This document shows positions 39,110 through 47,504 of a stretch of 64,000 bases of DNA, piece by piece. A program made the position numbers and the translations under genes. The stretch lies in the NCBI RefSeq assembly GCF_900106565.1, contig NZ_FNNJ01000003.1, positions 294,410 to 358,409 of the forward strand, in the 5' to 3' direction. Origin of the DNA: Lutibacter oricola. Its GTDB lineage: Bacteria > Bacteroidota > Bacteroidia > Flavobacteriales > Flavobacteriaceae. How positions within the stretch are numbered: the stretch's first letter is position 1; each line of letters opens with the position of its first letter. The notes beneath the pieces are model-generated. The model did no database searches. It had not been told where the DNA came from and saw nothing but the letters and a program-made list of their open reading frames with translations.

Positions 39110-40000
39110 ATGACAGACTTAATTCTTATTAGTGGATTTTTAGGCAGTGGAAAAACAACGCTGCTTAAAAATCTACTTTCTTTACATAAAGATAAAAGAA
39201 TTGCAGTTATACAAAACGAGTTTGCGCCAAGTGGTGTAGATGGTAAAGAATTAAAACTTACTGAAGACAATTTTAAACTAGTTGAAATAAACAACGGCTC
39301 GGTTTTTTGTGTGTGTTTGTTAAGTAATTTTATTGAAAACATAACAACATTACTTGAGCAATACAATCCAGAAATAATTTATTTAGAAGCATCTGGAATT
39401 TCAGATCCAATTTCAATATGTGAATTATTAAATAAAGACGAGATAAGCAATAAAGTCCGTTATGCTGGGGCTTGGTGTGTAGTTGATGCTTTAAACTTTA
39501 ATAAAAGTGCTGCTTTTGTACAAAGAGCAAAACATCAAGTTAGAGTTGCTGATAAAATTATTTTGAATAAAACAGATTTGGTTGATAAAAACCAAATTGA
39601 AAAGGTTATTGAAAAAGTAAAAGAAATAAATCCGTTTGCAGTAATTGAACAACATCAATTTTGCAATGTAAAATCAACGGAGTTAAATCAGGTAAACGAA
39701 ATACCAAACATTACTTCTGAAGATACACGACCTGAAGCTATAAAAACTGCTGTATATAGAACAACTGATATTATTTCAGAAGAAAATTTAAACGTATTTT
39801 TAAAAGAATTAAGTAGCATAAGTATTCGAGCAAAAGGATTTGTTAGGGTAGGAGCTAACGAGTTTAAGTTATTTCATTTAACCTATAATAATTACGAAAT
39901 AATTCCATTAGAAAATTATACAGGAAGTTGTGAAATAATAGCCTTTGGTGAGCAAATGAGTTTAAGAACGTTACGAGGGTTATTTCAAAAAACAAAATAA
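39110..40000 (+). CDS. CobW/G3E-family GTPase (metallochaperone-like)
   Basis: A 296-residue P-loop GTPase. GFLGSGKTT (residues 9-17), the Walker B-like IIYLEASGISDP and NKTDLVD for guanine recognition are all visible. A CobW_C-like domain forms the last 90 residues. The metal motif CxCC of the family appears as C-V-C-L in GSVFCVCLLSNF, so the third Cys is missing. Members insert or traffic cobalt, zinc or nickel, and CobW-type proteins are common next to corrinoid methyltransferase genes. Its place between the methyltransferases and the activation-domain protein suggests a role in corrinoid or zinc supply, or in activation. Five bases separate it from the next gene. Confidence 0.88.
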   Translation: MTDLILISGFLGSGKTTLLKNLLSLHKDKRIAVIQNEFAPSGVDGKELKLTEDNFKLVEINNGSVFCVCLLSNFIENITTLLEQYNPEIIYLEASGISDPISICELLNKDEISNKVRYAGAWCVVDALNFNKSAAFVQRAKHQVRVADKIILNKTDLVDKNQIEKVIEKVKEINPFAVIEQHQFCNVKSTELNQVNEIPNITSEDTRPEAIKTAVYRTTDIISEENLNVFLKELSSISIRAKGFVRVGANEFKLFHLTYNNYEIIPLENYTGSCEIIAFGEQMSLRTLRGLFQKTK

Positions 40001-40005
40001 ATATA

Positions 40006-40710
40006 GTGAAAGGCACATATACATATAAAATAGATTTTTCAGAAATTGAACTTGAAAAAGAAGAAATTTCATCGTTTATGGGTTTAGGACCAGTTCCTGA
40101 AGAACCATTTAATAGTATGATTGATACTGCTATAGAATTACTTTCAAATAATAAAAATATAGAAGGTGGATTTACCATAAAACCTGTAACAGATTTTTCT
40201 GCTAAAGATGGGTTTATTAAAGTTGAAGATAAAACTTTTGAAACAGGAAGAATGATTACTTCATTTTTAAGAAATGCCGAATTTGCTGCTTTGTTTACGT
40301 GTACTGCTGGTTACGAAATTGAAAAATTGAGTCATAAATATAATGAAGACGGCGATATTGTAATGAGTTATGTGGTAGATTCAACGGGCTCTTTATTGGT
40401 TGAAGGAGCGATGGATCTTATTTATGAAAAATTAAAAACAATGGTAAGTTTAAATAATTTATCACTAACAAATAGATACAGTCCTGGTTATTGCGATTGG
40501 TTGGTAAAAGATCAACAAAACCTATTTTCATTCTTTCCAAAAGGTTTTTGCAATATTAGTTTAAGTGAAACTTCATTAATGAGTCCAGTAAAATCTGTTA
40601 GTGGAATTGTGGGGATTGGGAAAGAGGTAAAATACCTTGGTTACATTTGCGATACTTGTAAAAATAATACGTGCGTTTACAGAGCAAAAAAAATGTACGT
40701 AAAGCATTAA
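40006..40710 (+). CDS. Free-standing MetH-activation-domain-like protein
   Basis: A 234-residue protein related to the S-adenosylmethionine-binding activation domain of cobalamin-dependent methionine synthase. The GTG start at 40006 lies 5 bp after the CobW stop codon. The diagnostic block is RYSPGYCDWLVKDQQNLFSFFP, followed by LMSPVKSVSGIVGIG and a Cys-rich end (CDTCKNNTCVYRAKK). In MetH this domain remethylates oxidised Co(II) cobalamin with SAM and an electron donor. Standalone versions occur beside corrinoid methyltransferases and are thought to reactivate the corrinoid protein. Here it would take the role that RamA or RACo plays in methanogens and acetogens, neither of which is seen in the window. 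Confidence 0.83.
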   Translation: MKGTYTYKIDFSEIELEKEEISSFMGLGPVPEEPFNSMIDTAIELLSNNKNIEGGFTIKPVTDFSAKDGFIKVEDKTFETGRMITSFLRNAEFAALFTCTAGYEIEKLSHKYNEDGDIVMSYVVDSTGSLLVEGAMDLIYEKLKTMVSLNNLSLTNRYSPGYCDWLVKDQQNLFSFFPKGFCNISLSETSLMSPVKSVSGIVGIGKEVKYLGYICDTCKNNTCVYRAKKMYVKH

Positions 40711-40907
40711 ATAAAGGTTATTTGGTCTTATTTGTTTTCGTTCTAAATAAAAAACTCAAATCTCTAATATTAGCCAAAATTTGACGATTCTTATTGTTTT
40801 AAGTCAAAATAAGCACTTTTTAAGCTAAAAAAGTTTATAATTTTCCCATTTAGTTTCTTCATTTTTGATTTAACTAAATAAAAATTAGAAACTTAAACAA
40901 AAAAGTA
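40711..40907 (+). promoter_or_regulatory. Leader/promoter region of the P450 operon with two dyads
   Basis: A 197-bp gap. One dyad is TTTGAC/GTCAAA at about 40780-40808. The second is ATTTAGTT (40848-40855) with AACTAAAT (40872-40879), 16 bp apart. No full TTTG/TAnnTTTG pair is seen. The partial box CATTTTTG at 40860-40867 lies inside the second dyad. The gap and dyads suggest that the P450 operon is regulated separately from the corrinoid operon. Confidence 0.4.
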
Positions 40908-42059
40908 ATGGCAAAATGTACATTTTCTGACCCATTTGAAAAGGCAAGAAAAGAAGTTGGAATTGGTGAAATGGATGACCAAAACGATCCTGTTAAAATG
41001 GTGTTAGGACATAAAGATGTTCGTAGATGTGCACATAACCATAAAACATTTCAATCTGGTGCTGAACCGGGTAGAATTGTGGTTCCTTCCGAAGTAAATA
41101 TTAGAGACATTCGTCAAATTCCTTTTGAAGTAGATCCGCCACAACACGGAAGTTACAGAGCTGTGGTTGAAGATTGGTTTAAAAGACCTTTAGAAGAAGA
41201 ATATACTGCACAATTAGAAAAACAAATTGGTGTATTAATTGATGAAGCTTTAACTAAGGATAGTGTTGAGGTAATTAATGAGTTTTCATTGGTATTACAA
41301 TCTCGCGCGTTAACCTTATTATTTAATGTTCCTTTTTCTGAATCTGAGACATGGATTTCTTGGGGAACTCACGTGTTTAGAAGTGAAGAAACGGCTTTAG
41401 ATGCTGGTAAAGCACAAGTTTTATACGATTATATTGATAAGAAACTTGAAGAAAGTAAACAAAACCCTGGTGATGATTTCTATTCAAAATTATTAGCTGC
41501 TGAGGTTGATGGTAAAAAATTAACCGATGAAGAAATAAAAGGAGTTGTAGTATTAACTTTCTCTGGAGGAAGAGATACTGTTATTAATGCTGTAACAAAC
41601 TCTTTGGCTTATTTTGCTGAAAATCCTGCTTCTTTAGAACGTATTAAAAACGAACCAGAAATTTTAAACTTCGCTATTGAAGAATTGGTACGTTATTTTT
41701 CACCGTTAACGCATATGGGACGTGTTGCAACTGAAGATACTCAAGTATGTGAACACGCTATACAGGCCGACACAAGAATATCGTTAAACTGGGCTTCAGC
41801 AAATAGAGATGCTACTGTTTTTGAAAAAGCTAATGAAGTTGTAATTGACAGAAAAATAAATCCACACGTTGCTTTCGGCTTTGGAACACATAACTGTTTA
41901 GGAGCTACGCACGCTCGTCAAATTTTAAAAGTTTTAATTAAAACACTCATTAAAAAAGTGGATTCAATTGAAATTTTAGAAGCTGATGAAAATATTGAAA
42001 CACTTGGAGAATTTAAACGAAAAGTAGGGTTCAATAGCATTCAAATGAAATTTAACTAG
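40908..42059 (+). CDS. Cytochrome P450, likely 6-O-methyl-D-galactose O-demethylase
   Basis: A 383-residue soluble bacterial P450. The heme-ligand loop is FGFGTHNCLG with Cys330, the ExxR motif is in EELVRYFSP, and the I-helix oxygen-activating stretch is LTFSGGRDT. No signal peptide. It is followed by a 2Fe-2S ferredoxin, a ferredoxin reductase, a Zn-alcohol dehydrogenase and an esterase-like hydrolase. This gene order is the known marine flavobacterial set that oxidatively demethylates 6-O-methyl-D-galactose from porphyran (CYP236A-type enzymes), giving galactose and formaldehyde. The assignment rests on the context and size. Exact CYP subfamily membership needs an alignment. Confidence 0.88.
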   Translation: MAKCTFSDPFEKARKEVGIGEMDDQNDPVKMVLGHKDVRRCAHNHKTFQSGAEPGRIVVPSEVNIRDIRQIPFEVDPPQHGSYRAVVEDWFKRPLEEEYTAQLEKQIGVLIDEALTKDSVEVINEFSLVLQSRALTLLFNVPFSESETWISWGTHVFRSEETALDAGKAQVLYDYIDKKLEESKQNPGDDFYSKLLAAEVDGKKLTDEEIKGVVVLTFSGGRDTVINAVTNSLAYFAENPASLERIKNEPEILNFAIEELVRYFSPLTHMGRVATEDTQVCEHAIQADTRISLNWASANRDATVFEKANEVVIDRKINPHVAFGFGTHNCLGATHARQILKVLIKTLIKKVDSIEILEADENIETLGEFKRKVGFNSIQMKFN

Positions 42060-42099
42060 AACTAAAAAAATATACTTAACTAAAAAAATCAAAAATATT

Positions 42100-42408
42100 A
42101 TGGCAAAAATAACATTTGTAACACAAGCTAATGAAACAATAACTGTTGAAGGAAATTCAGGGAACGTAATGGAATTGGCAGTTCAAAATAAAATTAAAGG
42201 AATTGATGGAAACTGCGGTGGAGTATGCTCTTGCGCAACTTGTCACGTTCACGTAGAACCTGAGCATTGGAACAAAACAGGAGCTCCAAGTGCAATGGAA
42301 AGCGATATGCTAGAATTTGATGAAAAAGTAAGTGACCACAGCCGTTTATCTTGTCAAATGAAAGTAACTGAAGAATTAGATGGAGTTGTTTTAAAAGTAG
42401 CTAATTAA
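42100..42408 (+). CDS. 2Fe-2S ferredoxin, putidaredoxin/adrenodoxin type
   Basis: A 102-residue ferredoxin. The cluster ligands appear in NCGGVCSCATCHVHVEP (C-x5-C-x2-C) and the late SRLSCQM, the spacing of adrenodoxin and putidaredoxin-type proteins. There is one extra Cys inside the first motif. It passes electrons from the reductase encoded next to the P450. The stop overlaps the reductase start by one base, so the three genes are one functional unit. Confidence 0.95.
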   Translation: MAKITFVTQANETITVEGNSGNVMELAVQNKIKGIDGNCGGVCSCATCHVHVEPEHWNKTGAPSAMESDMLEFDEKVSDHSRLSCQMKVTEELDGVVLKVAN

Positions 42409-43646
42409 TGTCTAATAAAATTTGCGTTGTAATTGGTGCTAGTCACGCTGGTGTAAACTTTGCTTTTTCATTAAGAAGAGAAGGCTGGGAAGGTAAAATT
42501 ATTTTGTTTGATAGTGATCCAGAAATGCCCTATCATAGGCCACCATTATCAAAAGCATATTTATCTGCTGAAGATAATTCAGAATTAGATTTATTGTTTC
42601 CTGAACAAAATTATAAATCCGAAAATATTTCACTACAATTAGGAAAAACTGTTTCAGAAATAAATAAAGAAGAAAAAACAATTACATTATCTAATGGTGA
42701 AACACAATCCTATGATAAATTAGTATTGGCAATAGGAGCAAGACCTTTTGTTCCTCCAATTAATGGAATAAAAACAGCGAGTAATTTGTTTCCAATGAGA
42801 ACATTTGCTGATACGGTAAATATTCAAAATGCTATTAAAAATTCAGTAGAAAAAAGAGTAGTTATTATTGGTGGTGGATATATAGGTTTGGAAACTGCGG
42901 CTTCATTAAAAAAAACAGGTGCTAAAGTAGTGGTTTTGGAACGAGAAGAACGTGTTTTAGAACGCGTAACAGCTCCAGAAATGTCAGAATTTTTTAATAA
43001 ATTACATCAAGAAAACGGAGTAGATTTATTAACCAATAAAAATGTTGTATCAATAAAAACTTCCGAAGGAAAAAATGAAGTTGTTTGCGATGATAATACT
43101 TCATATAAAGCAGATTTAATTGTTGTTGGCGTTGGAATTAAAGTAAATACTGAATTGGCTGAAAAAGCTGGTGTAGAAATTGAAAACGGAATTAAAGTAG
43201 ATTCTTCAGCTAAAACAAGTGATGCTAATATTTATGCTATTGGAGATTGTACGTATCATTTCAACCCACATTACAATCGTTTTATTAGGTTGGAATCTGT
43301 ACAAAATGCAGTAGATCAGGCAAAAGTGGCAGCATCGGCTATCTGTGGAAATGAAGTTGTTTATTATGCTATACCTTGGTTTTGGTCAGATCAATATGAT
43401 GTAAAATTACAAATGGTTGGACTTTCACAAGGTTATAATGATGTTATTCAGCGTTTAGAATTAGACAATGATAAATGCCAATCTGTTTGGTATTTTAAGG
43501 ATGATGAATTATTAGCTGTAGATGCAGTTAACAACGGGAAAGCCTATGTGTTAGGTGGCCGATTTATAAAAGGAAAACAAGAAATTGATAAAGAAAAATT
43601 AAAAGATACTAGTATCCCAATAAAACCAGCTAGTTTCTTAAAATAA
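42408..43646 (+). CDS. FAD-dependent ferredoxin reductase
   Basis: A 412-residue flavoprotein of the putidaredoxin-reductase family. The FAD-binding dinucleotide fold is seen at the N-terminus (CVVIGASHAGVNFAFSLRR), the NAD(P)H fold in RVVIIGGGYIGLETAASL (about 145-162), and the second FAD block in ANIYAIGDCTYHFN. It reduces the ferredoxin for the P450. Full length, no truncation. It overlaps ferredoxin by one base and lies 17 bp before the alcohol dehydrogenase. Confidence 0.95.
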   Translation: MSNKICVVIGASHAGVNFAFSLRREGWEGKIILFDSDPEMPYHRPPLSKAYLSAEDNSELDLLFPEQNYKSENISLQLGKTVSEINKEEKTITLSNGETQSYDKLVLAIGARPFVPPINGIKTASNLFPMRTFADTVNIQNAIKNSVEKRVVIIGGGYIGLETAASLKKTGAKVVVLEREERVLERVTAPEMSEFFNKLHQENGVDLLTNKNVVSIKTSEGKNEVVCDDNTSYKADLIVVGVGIKVNTELAEKAGVEIENGIKVDSSAKTSDANIYAIGDCTYHFNPHYNRFIRLESVQNAVDQAKVAASAICGNEVVYYAIPWFWSDQYDVKLQMVGLSQGYNDVIQRLELDNDKCQSVWYFKDDELLAVDAVNNGKAYVLGGRFIKGKQEIDKEKLKDTSIPIKPASFLK

Positions 43647-43663
43647 CTACTAAAAAATAAATT

Positions 43664-44782
43664 ATGAGTTTAAAATGTAAAGCAGCAATTGCGAAAGGTG
43701 ACGGAAGTTATTCAATTGAAACCATAGAAGTACAAAACCCCAAAGAAGACGAAGTACTTGTTGCTGTAAAAGCTGCAAGTTTATGTCATACAGACCACGA
43801 TTCTTTAAATTGGGGAAAACCAATTGTTATGGGACACGAAGGGTCCGGAATTGTTGAAAAAGTTGGAGCAAAGGTAACAAGTATAAAAGTTGGAGATGCT
43901 GTAATTTTAAACTGGGCAACACCGTGTGGTGAATGTTTTCAATGTGAAAACGAAAATGAACATATTTGTGAAAATAACTCGCCGGTAGTAGCTGGAGCAA
44001 ACGGTTACACGCCAGGTCACGCTCATAAAGAAGGTACAACTTGGAATGGTAATACAATTGAGCGTTCTTTTAATATTGGAACTATTTCAGAATATACATT
44101 AGTTAAGGAATCGGCAGTTGTTAAAAATCCTATTCAAGATATGAATCATAGTTCAGCTAGTATAATTAGTTGTGGAGTTATGACAGGTTTTGGATCGGCA
44201 GTAAATACTGCCAAAGTTGAAGAAAATTCATCTGCAGTTGTTTTAGGAACAGGTGGAGTTGGGTTAAATGTTATTCAAGGAATTAAAGTTTCTAAAGCTT
44301 CAAAAATTATAGCAATTGATGTTAATCAACAACGATTAGATATGGCTGTAGAATTTGGAGCAACGCATACTATTTTAGCAGATAGAAATGATAAAGGTTT
44401 GTTGAACGCTGCTAATAAAGTGAAAGAAATGACAAATGGTAGAGGCGCCGATTATGCTTTTGAATGTACTGCCATTCCTGAATTGGGAGCTGCTCCTTTG
44501 GCAATGGTAAGAAATGCTGGTACAGCTGTTCAAGTTAGTGGTATTGAACAAGAAGTTTTAATTGATATGGCTTTGTTTGAATGGGATAAAAAATACATCA
44601 ATCCTTTATATGGAAAATGTAATCCACAAACCGATTTTCCAAAAATTGTAAATCATTACAAAAAAGGAGAAATTAAGCTAGATGAAATGATTACAAGAAC
44701 CTATCCAATTGAAGAATTAGAACAAGCTTTTGAAGATATGCTTTCAGGTAAAAATGCCAAAGGTGTAATTGTATTTGAATAA
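43664..44782 (+). CDS. Zinc alcohol dehydrogenase, class III-like (formaldehyde branch)
   Basis: A 372-residue medium-chain dehydrogenase. Catalytic zinc ligands are C41 and H58-E59 (SLCHTDHD, MGHEGSG), and structural zinc cysteines are C88, C91, C94 and C102. The NAD-binding fold is LGTGGVGLNVIQG with a following acidic IDVNQQR. It resembles the thiol-dependent formaldehyde dehydrogenase (class III) group. In the known P450 demethylation clusters this ADH helps remove or oxidise formaldehyde. Co-transcribed with the P450 genes and one base from the hydrolase. Confidence 0.88.
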   Translation: MSLKCKAAIAKGDGSYSIETIEVQNPKEDEVLVAVKAASLCHTDHDSLNWGKPIVMGHEGSGIVEKVGAKVTSIKVGDAVILNWATPCGECFQCENENEHICENNSPVVAGANGYTPGHAHKEGTTWNGNTIERSFNIGTISEYTLVKESAVVKNPIQDMNHSSASIISCGVMTGFGSAVNTAKVEENSSAVVLGTGGVGLNVIQGIKVSKASKIIAIDVNQQRLDMAVEFGATHTILADRNDKGLLNAANKVKEMTNGRGADYAFECTAIPELGAAPLAMVRNAGTAVQVSGIEQEVLIDMALFEWDKKYINPLYGKCNPQTDFPKIVNHYKKGEIKLDEMITRTYPIEELEQAFEDMLSGKNAKGVIVFE

Positions 44783-44783
44783 T

Positions 44784-45581
44784 ATGAAATCTAAATTTAG
44801 AACAACAGAAATATCTAATCCCGAATTTGAGAGTAATAACTTGCGTTTTATTACCGTAAAAACTCCAAACCTAAAAGGAAGAGGAGATATTTGTGTGTTT
44901 GTTCCACCAGGAAAAGAGCTAAAAAACTTACCAATTGTAACCTTGTTACATGGAGTTTATGGAAGCGCTTGGATTTGGGCCCACAAAGCAGGTGTTCATT
45001 TTACAGCATTAAAAATGATGGAAGCTGGCTCGATAAAACCTATGGTGTTGGCAATGCCTTCTGATGGTTTATGGGGAGATGGTTCGGCTTATTTGCCACA
45101 CAATGAAAAAAACTTTGAAAACTGGATTGTAAACGATGTTATAGACGCTGTAATTGAAAATATAGATTGTGTTAGTGAACAATCCGATTTATTTATTTCT
45201 GGTTTGTCAATGGGTGGTTATGGAGCTTTGCGTTTAGGTGCAAAATACCCTGAGAAGTATAAAGCCTTTTCAGGTCTATCTTCAATAACAAATAAAGATC
45301 AAATGCACTTATTTGTTGAGGAAAACCAAGCTAATTATAAGCAGAAAAATGCTATAAATGAAGATGTTTTTGAATTAATGCTTCAAAATAAAAGCAATTT
45401 ACCACCTATAAGATTTGATTGTGGAAAAGACGATTTACTAATTGAATATAACCGTGAACTTCATCAAAAATTAACTTCAGAAAACATTACACATATTTAT
45501 CAAGAATTTGAAGGTAAGCACGAGTGGAGTTATTGGGAAGAACATATTAAAGATACATTGTTGTTTTTTAACAATATTTAA
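44784..45581 (+). CDS. Esterase-D/S-formylglutathione-hydrolase-like alpha/beta hydrolase
   Basis: A 265-residue cytoplasmic hydrolase. I chose ATG at 44784, one base after the dehydrogenase stop codon. A TTG 15 bp upstream would lie inside that gene. The nucleophile elbow is GLSMGG with Ser142, the oxyanion region is TLLHGVYGS, and acid and His are likely in FDCGKDD and EGKHEWSYW. Esterase-D proteins hydrolyse S-formylglutathione in the formaldehyde pathway. Pairing with the class III-like ADH supports a thiol-dependent formaldehyde detoxification route for the formaldehyde made by the P450. Alternatively it is a sugar-ester hydrolase. Confidence 0.85.
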   Translation: MKSKFRTTEISNPEFESNNLRFITVKTPNLKGRGDICVFVPPGKELKNLPIVTLLHGVYGSAWIWAHKAGVHFTALKMMEAGSIKPMVLAMPSDGLWGDGSAYLPHNEKNFENWIVNDVIDAVIENIDCVSEQSDLFISGLSMGGYGALRLGAKYPEKYKAFSGLSSITNKDQMHLFVEENQANYKQKNAINEDVFELMLQNKSNLPPIRFDCGKDDLLIEYNRELHQKLTSENITHIYQEFEGKHEWSYWEEHIKDTLLFFNNI

Positions 45582-45587
45582 TATCTT

Positions 45588-45624
45588 AAAAAGGCTAATT
45601 CATTTAAATGAATTAGCCTTTTTT
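45588..45624 (+). terminator. Terminator of the P450 operon, perfect palindrome
   Basis: A 36-bp perfect inverted repeat (45588-45623, arms AAAAAGGCTAATTCATTT and its complement) ending in a T-tract. It lies 7 bp after the hydrolase stop codon and may act in both directions. Confidence 0.88.
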
Positions 45625-45762
45625 ATAATTTCTAATTGAAGCTATACAATTGAATTTCCATAAGTAACAATATTAATTCGAAGTGTCATAATGGATAATC
45701 TACTAAATAGCAATCATAGTATAATTTAGTTAGAAAATCATATACTCCAAATCCACAAATAA

Positions 45763-45906
45763 TTAATGAAGTTCAATAAACATGGCTAATAACCAAAAGC
45801 CGCTCCATAAATTTTCTACCGCATAATTTTTAATAAATTTACTAGGGTAGGCATAAAAACCTAGCATTATTGCCGCTAGCAATACCCAAAATATTCCTAT
45901 TCCCAT
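45763..45906 (-). pseudogene. N-terminal remnant of a RhaT-like sugar permease
   Basis: A 47-codon reading frame starting 9 bp after the aldehyde-dehydrogenase stop, in the same direction. It encodes a membrane-like sequence (GIFWVLLAAIMLGFYAYPSKF, then YAVENLWSGFWLLAMFI) and stops at 45763. The pattern GxFW...LG.YA.P.KF.K....EN.W resembles the first two helices of RhaT-family permeases, where about 340 residues would be expected. I see no continuation in other frames before the P450 terminator. It is probably a truncated permease gene, though a genuine small membrane protein cannot be excluded. The same cluster has an intact RhaT at 56823-57893. Confidence 0.6.
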
Positions 45907-45915
45907 AATGTTATT

Positions 45916-47373
45916 TTATTCGTAGTTAAGGTAAATAGTTCTTTTTTGTAAATAATGATCTACACCATAAACACCATCTTCACCAGCAGTTCCAGAAGTT
46001 TTATGTCCTGAATGATAGCCTTGAATATTACCAATTATTTGTTGGTTAATAAAAATAGTTCCAACTTCTAAAGAATCGATTGCTTTTTGATGCAATCTAT
46101 AATCATTTGTGTATAGATAAGCGGATAATCCTTCTTCTCTGTTATTAGCCAAAGCAACAGCTTCATCAAAACAGTTTACTTTTACAATTGGCATAACAGG
46201 AGCAAACAACTCTTCGCTAATAGTTGGATCATCACCTTTTACGTTACCTAAAATAGTAGGAGCGTACCAGTTTCCTTTTTCAAAATATTCACCATCAGGA
46301 ATATCTCCACCTAATAATAATTCAGCACCTTTATTTACGTTTTCTTTAACCAAATTATTTACTCGGTCTAAACCAAATTTACTAACATTTGGTCCCATAT
46401 GTATACCTTCAGCAAAAGGATCTCCAACTTTAATTTCCTGTGTTCTTTTTACCACTTTTTCTGTGAATTCATCTGCAATCTTTTCATCAACAAAAACCAT
46501 TTCATTGCAAATACAAACTTGTCCGCAGTTTGCGTAGCGCGAAATTACTGCAGCTTCAACAGCTTTATCAATATCTGCATCTTCGCAAACTATAAATGGT
46601 GCTTTTCCACCTAATTCTAAAATTAATCCGGTAATATTTTCGGCAGCAGCGCGGTACATTGCTCTACCAGCTCTTGTACTTCCTGTTAACGAAATTAATT
46701 TGGTGATTGGACTTTCAACTAATAACGATGCAGCTTCTGCATTTTTGGTTGAAACCATATTTATTACACCTTTTGGTAAACTAGATTCGTCTACTAAACG
46801 ACAAAATTCTGAAGCTGTTGTAGGTGTTAATTCGTGTGGTTTAATAATCATTGTATTTCCAGTTGCTAAAGCCGGACCAATTTTTCGACCAATCAAAGCC
46901 AATGGATAATTGAAGGCGCATAAACCAACAGTTACTCCGTAAGGAACTTTGTAAATAGACAATCGTTTATTTGGTTGTTCCGCAGGAAAAATAGCTCCTT
47001 GAATTCTTCGAGCTGCTTCTGCAGAATAAGTCATATACGTAATTGTATCATCAACTTCACCCAAAGCTTCAGGATACGTTTTACCTTGCTCGAGTACTAA
47101 AAGCTTTGCAAAATGTTCGCGTTCGGCTTTTAATTTATTTGCAATTTCAATAATGTGTTGCGCTCTTGTATTTGCAGGTGTTAATGCCCAACTAGTTTGA
47201 GCCTTTTCTGAAGACTCCAAAGCGTATTGAACATCGTCTTTAGTACAAGCCGTAACGGTTGCATAAACTTCGTTATTCGCAGGATTTTCTACCTCAATTA
47301 CATCTCTTGTGTTATCGTCTAACCATTCTCCGTTAATATAACAAGAATAGTGTTTTATGTCTGTTAAATTCAT
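45916..47373 (-). CDS. NAD(P)-dependent aldehyde dehydrogenase, AldA (lactaldehyde)-like
   Basis: A 485-residue ALDH. Visible motifs are TGLILELGGKAPFIVCEDAD (catalytic Glu), NCGQVCICNEM (catalytic Cys), LTGSTRAG and EELFAPVMP. The C-terminal EDGVYGVDHYLQKRTIYL is close to E. coli AldA, which oxidises L-lactaldehyde and glycolaldehyde. L-Lactaldehyde comes from L-rhamnose or L-fucose catabolism, which fits the RhaT symporter. An alternative in an agar cluster is 3,6-anhydro-L-galactose dehydrogenase, also an ALDH. It lies downstream of the crotonase, separated by a repeat. Confidence 0.9.
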   Translation of the reverse strand: MNLTDIKHYSCYINGEWLDDNTRDVIEVENPANNEVYATVTACTKDDVQYALESSEKAQTSWALTPANTRAQHIIEIANKLKAEREHFAKLLVLEQGKTYPEALGEVDDTITYMTYSAEAARRIQGAIFPAEQPNKRLSIYKVPYGVTVGLCAFNYPLALIGRKIGPALATGNTMIIKPHELTPTTASEFCRLVDESSLPKGVINMVSTKNAEAASLLVESPITKLISLTGSTRAGRAMYRAAAENITGLILELGGKAPFIVCEDADIDKAVEAAVISRYANCGQVCICNEMVFVDEKIADEFTEKVVKRTQEIKVGDPFAEGIHMGPNVSKFGLDRVNNLVKENVNKGAELLLGGDIPDGEYFEKGNWYAPTILGNVKGDDPTISEELFAPVMPIVKVNCFDEAVALANNREEGLSAYLYTNDYRLHQKAIDSLEVGTIFINQQIIGNIQGYHSGHKTSGTAGEDGVYGVDHYLQKRTIYLNYE

Positions 47374-47427
47374 ATTTGGTTAAGTTTTATAATCAATTTA
47401 AAGGTTGAAATTTTAATGTTTTTTAAC

Positions 47428-47497
47428 TTGTCATACCTGCGAAGGCAGGTATCTTTTTTCATCTTTTTTTAGATTCCTGCCTACGCAGGAATGACAA
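47428..47497. repeat. REP-like inverted repeat, family B
   Basis: The left arm TTGTCATACCTGCGAAGGCA (47428 onward, continuing GGTATCT) and the right arm 47471-47497 (AGATTCCTGCC to GAATGACAA) are near-complementary around a T-rich loop. The flanking GTCAT and ATGAC ends resemble family A but the core is different. It separates the crotonase and aldehyde dehydrogenase genes. Confidence 0.85.
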
Positions 47498-47504
47498 ACC
47501 CTTT

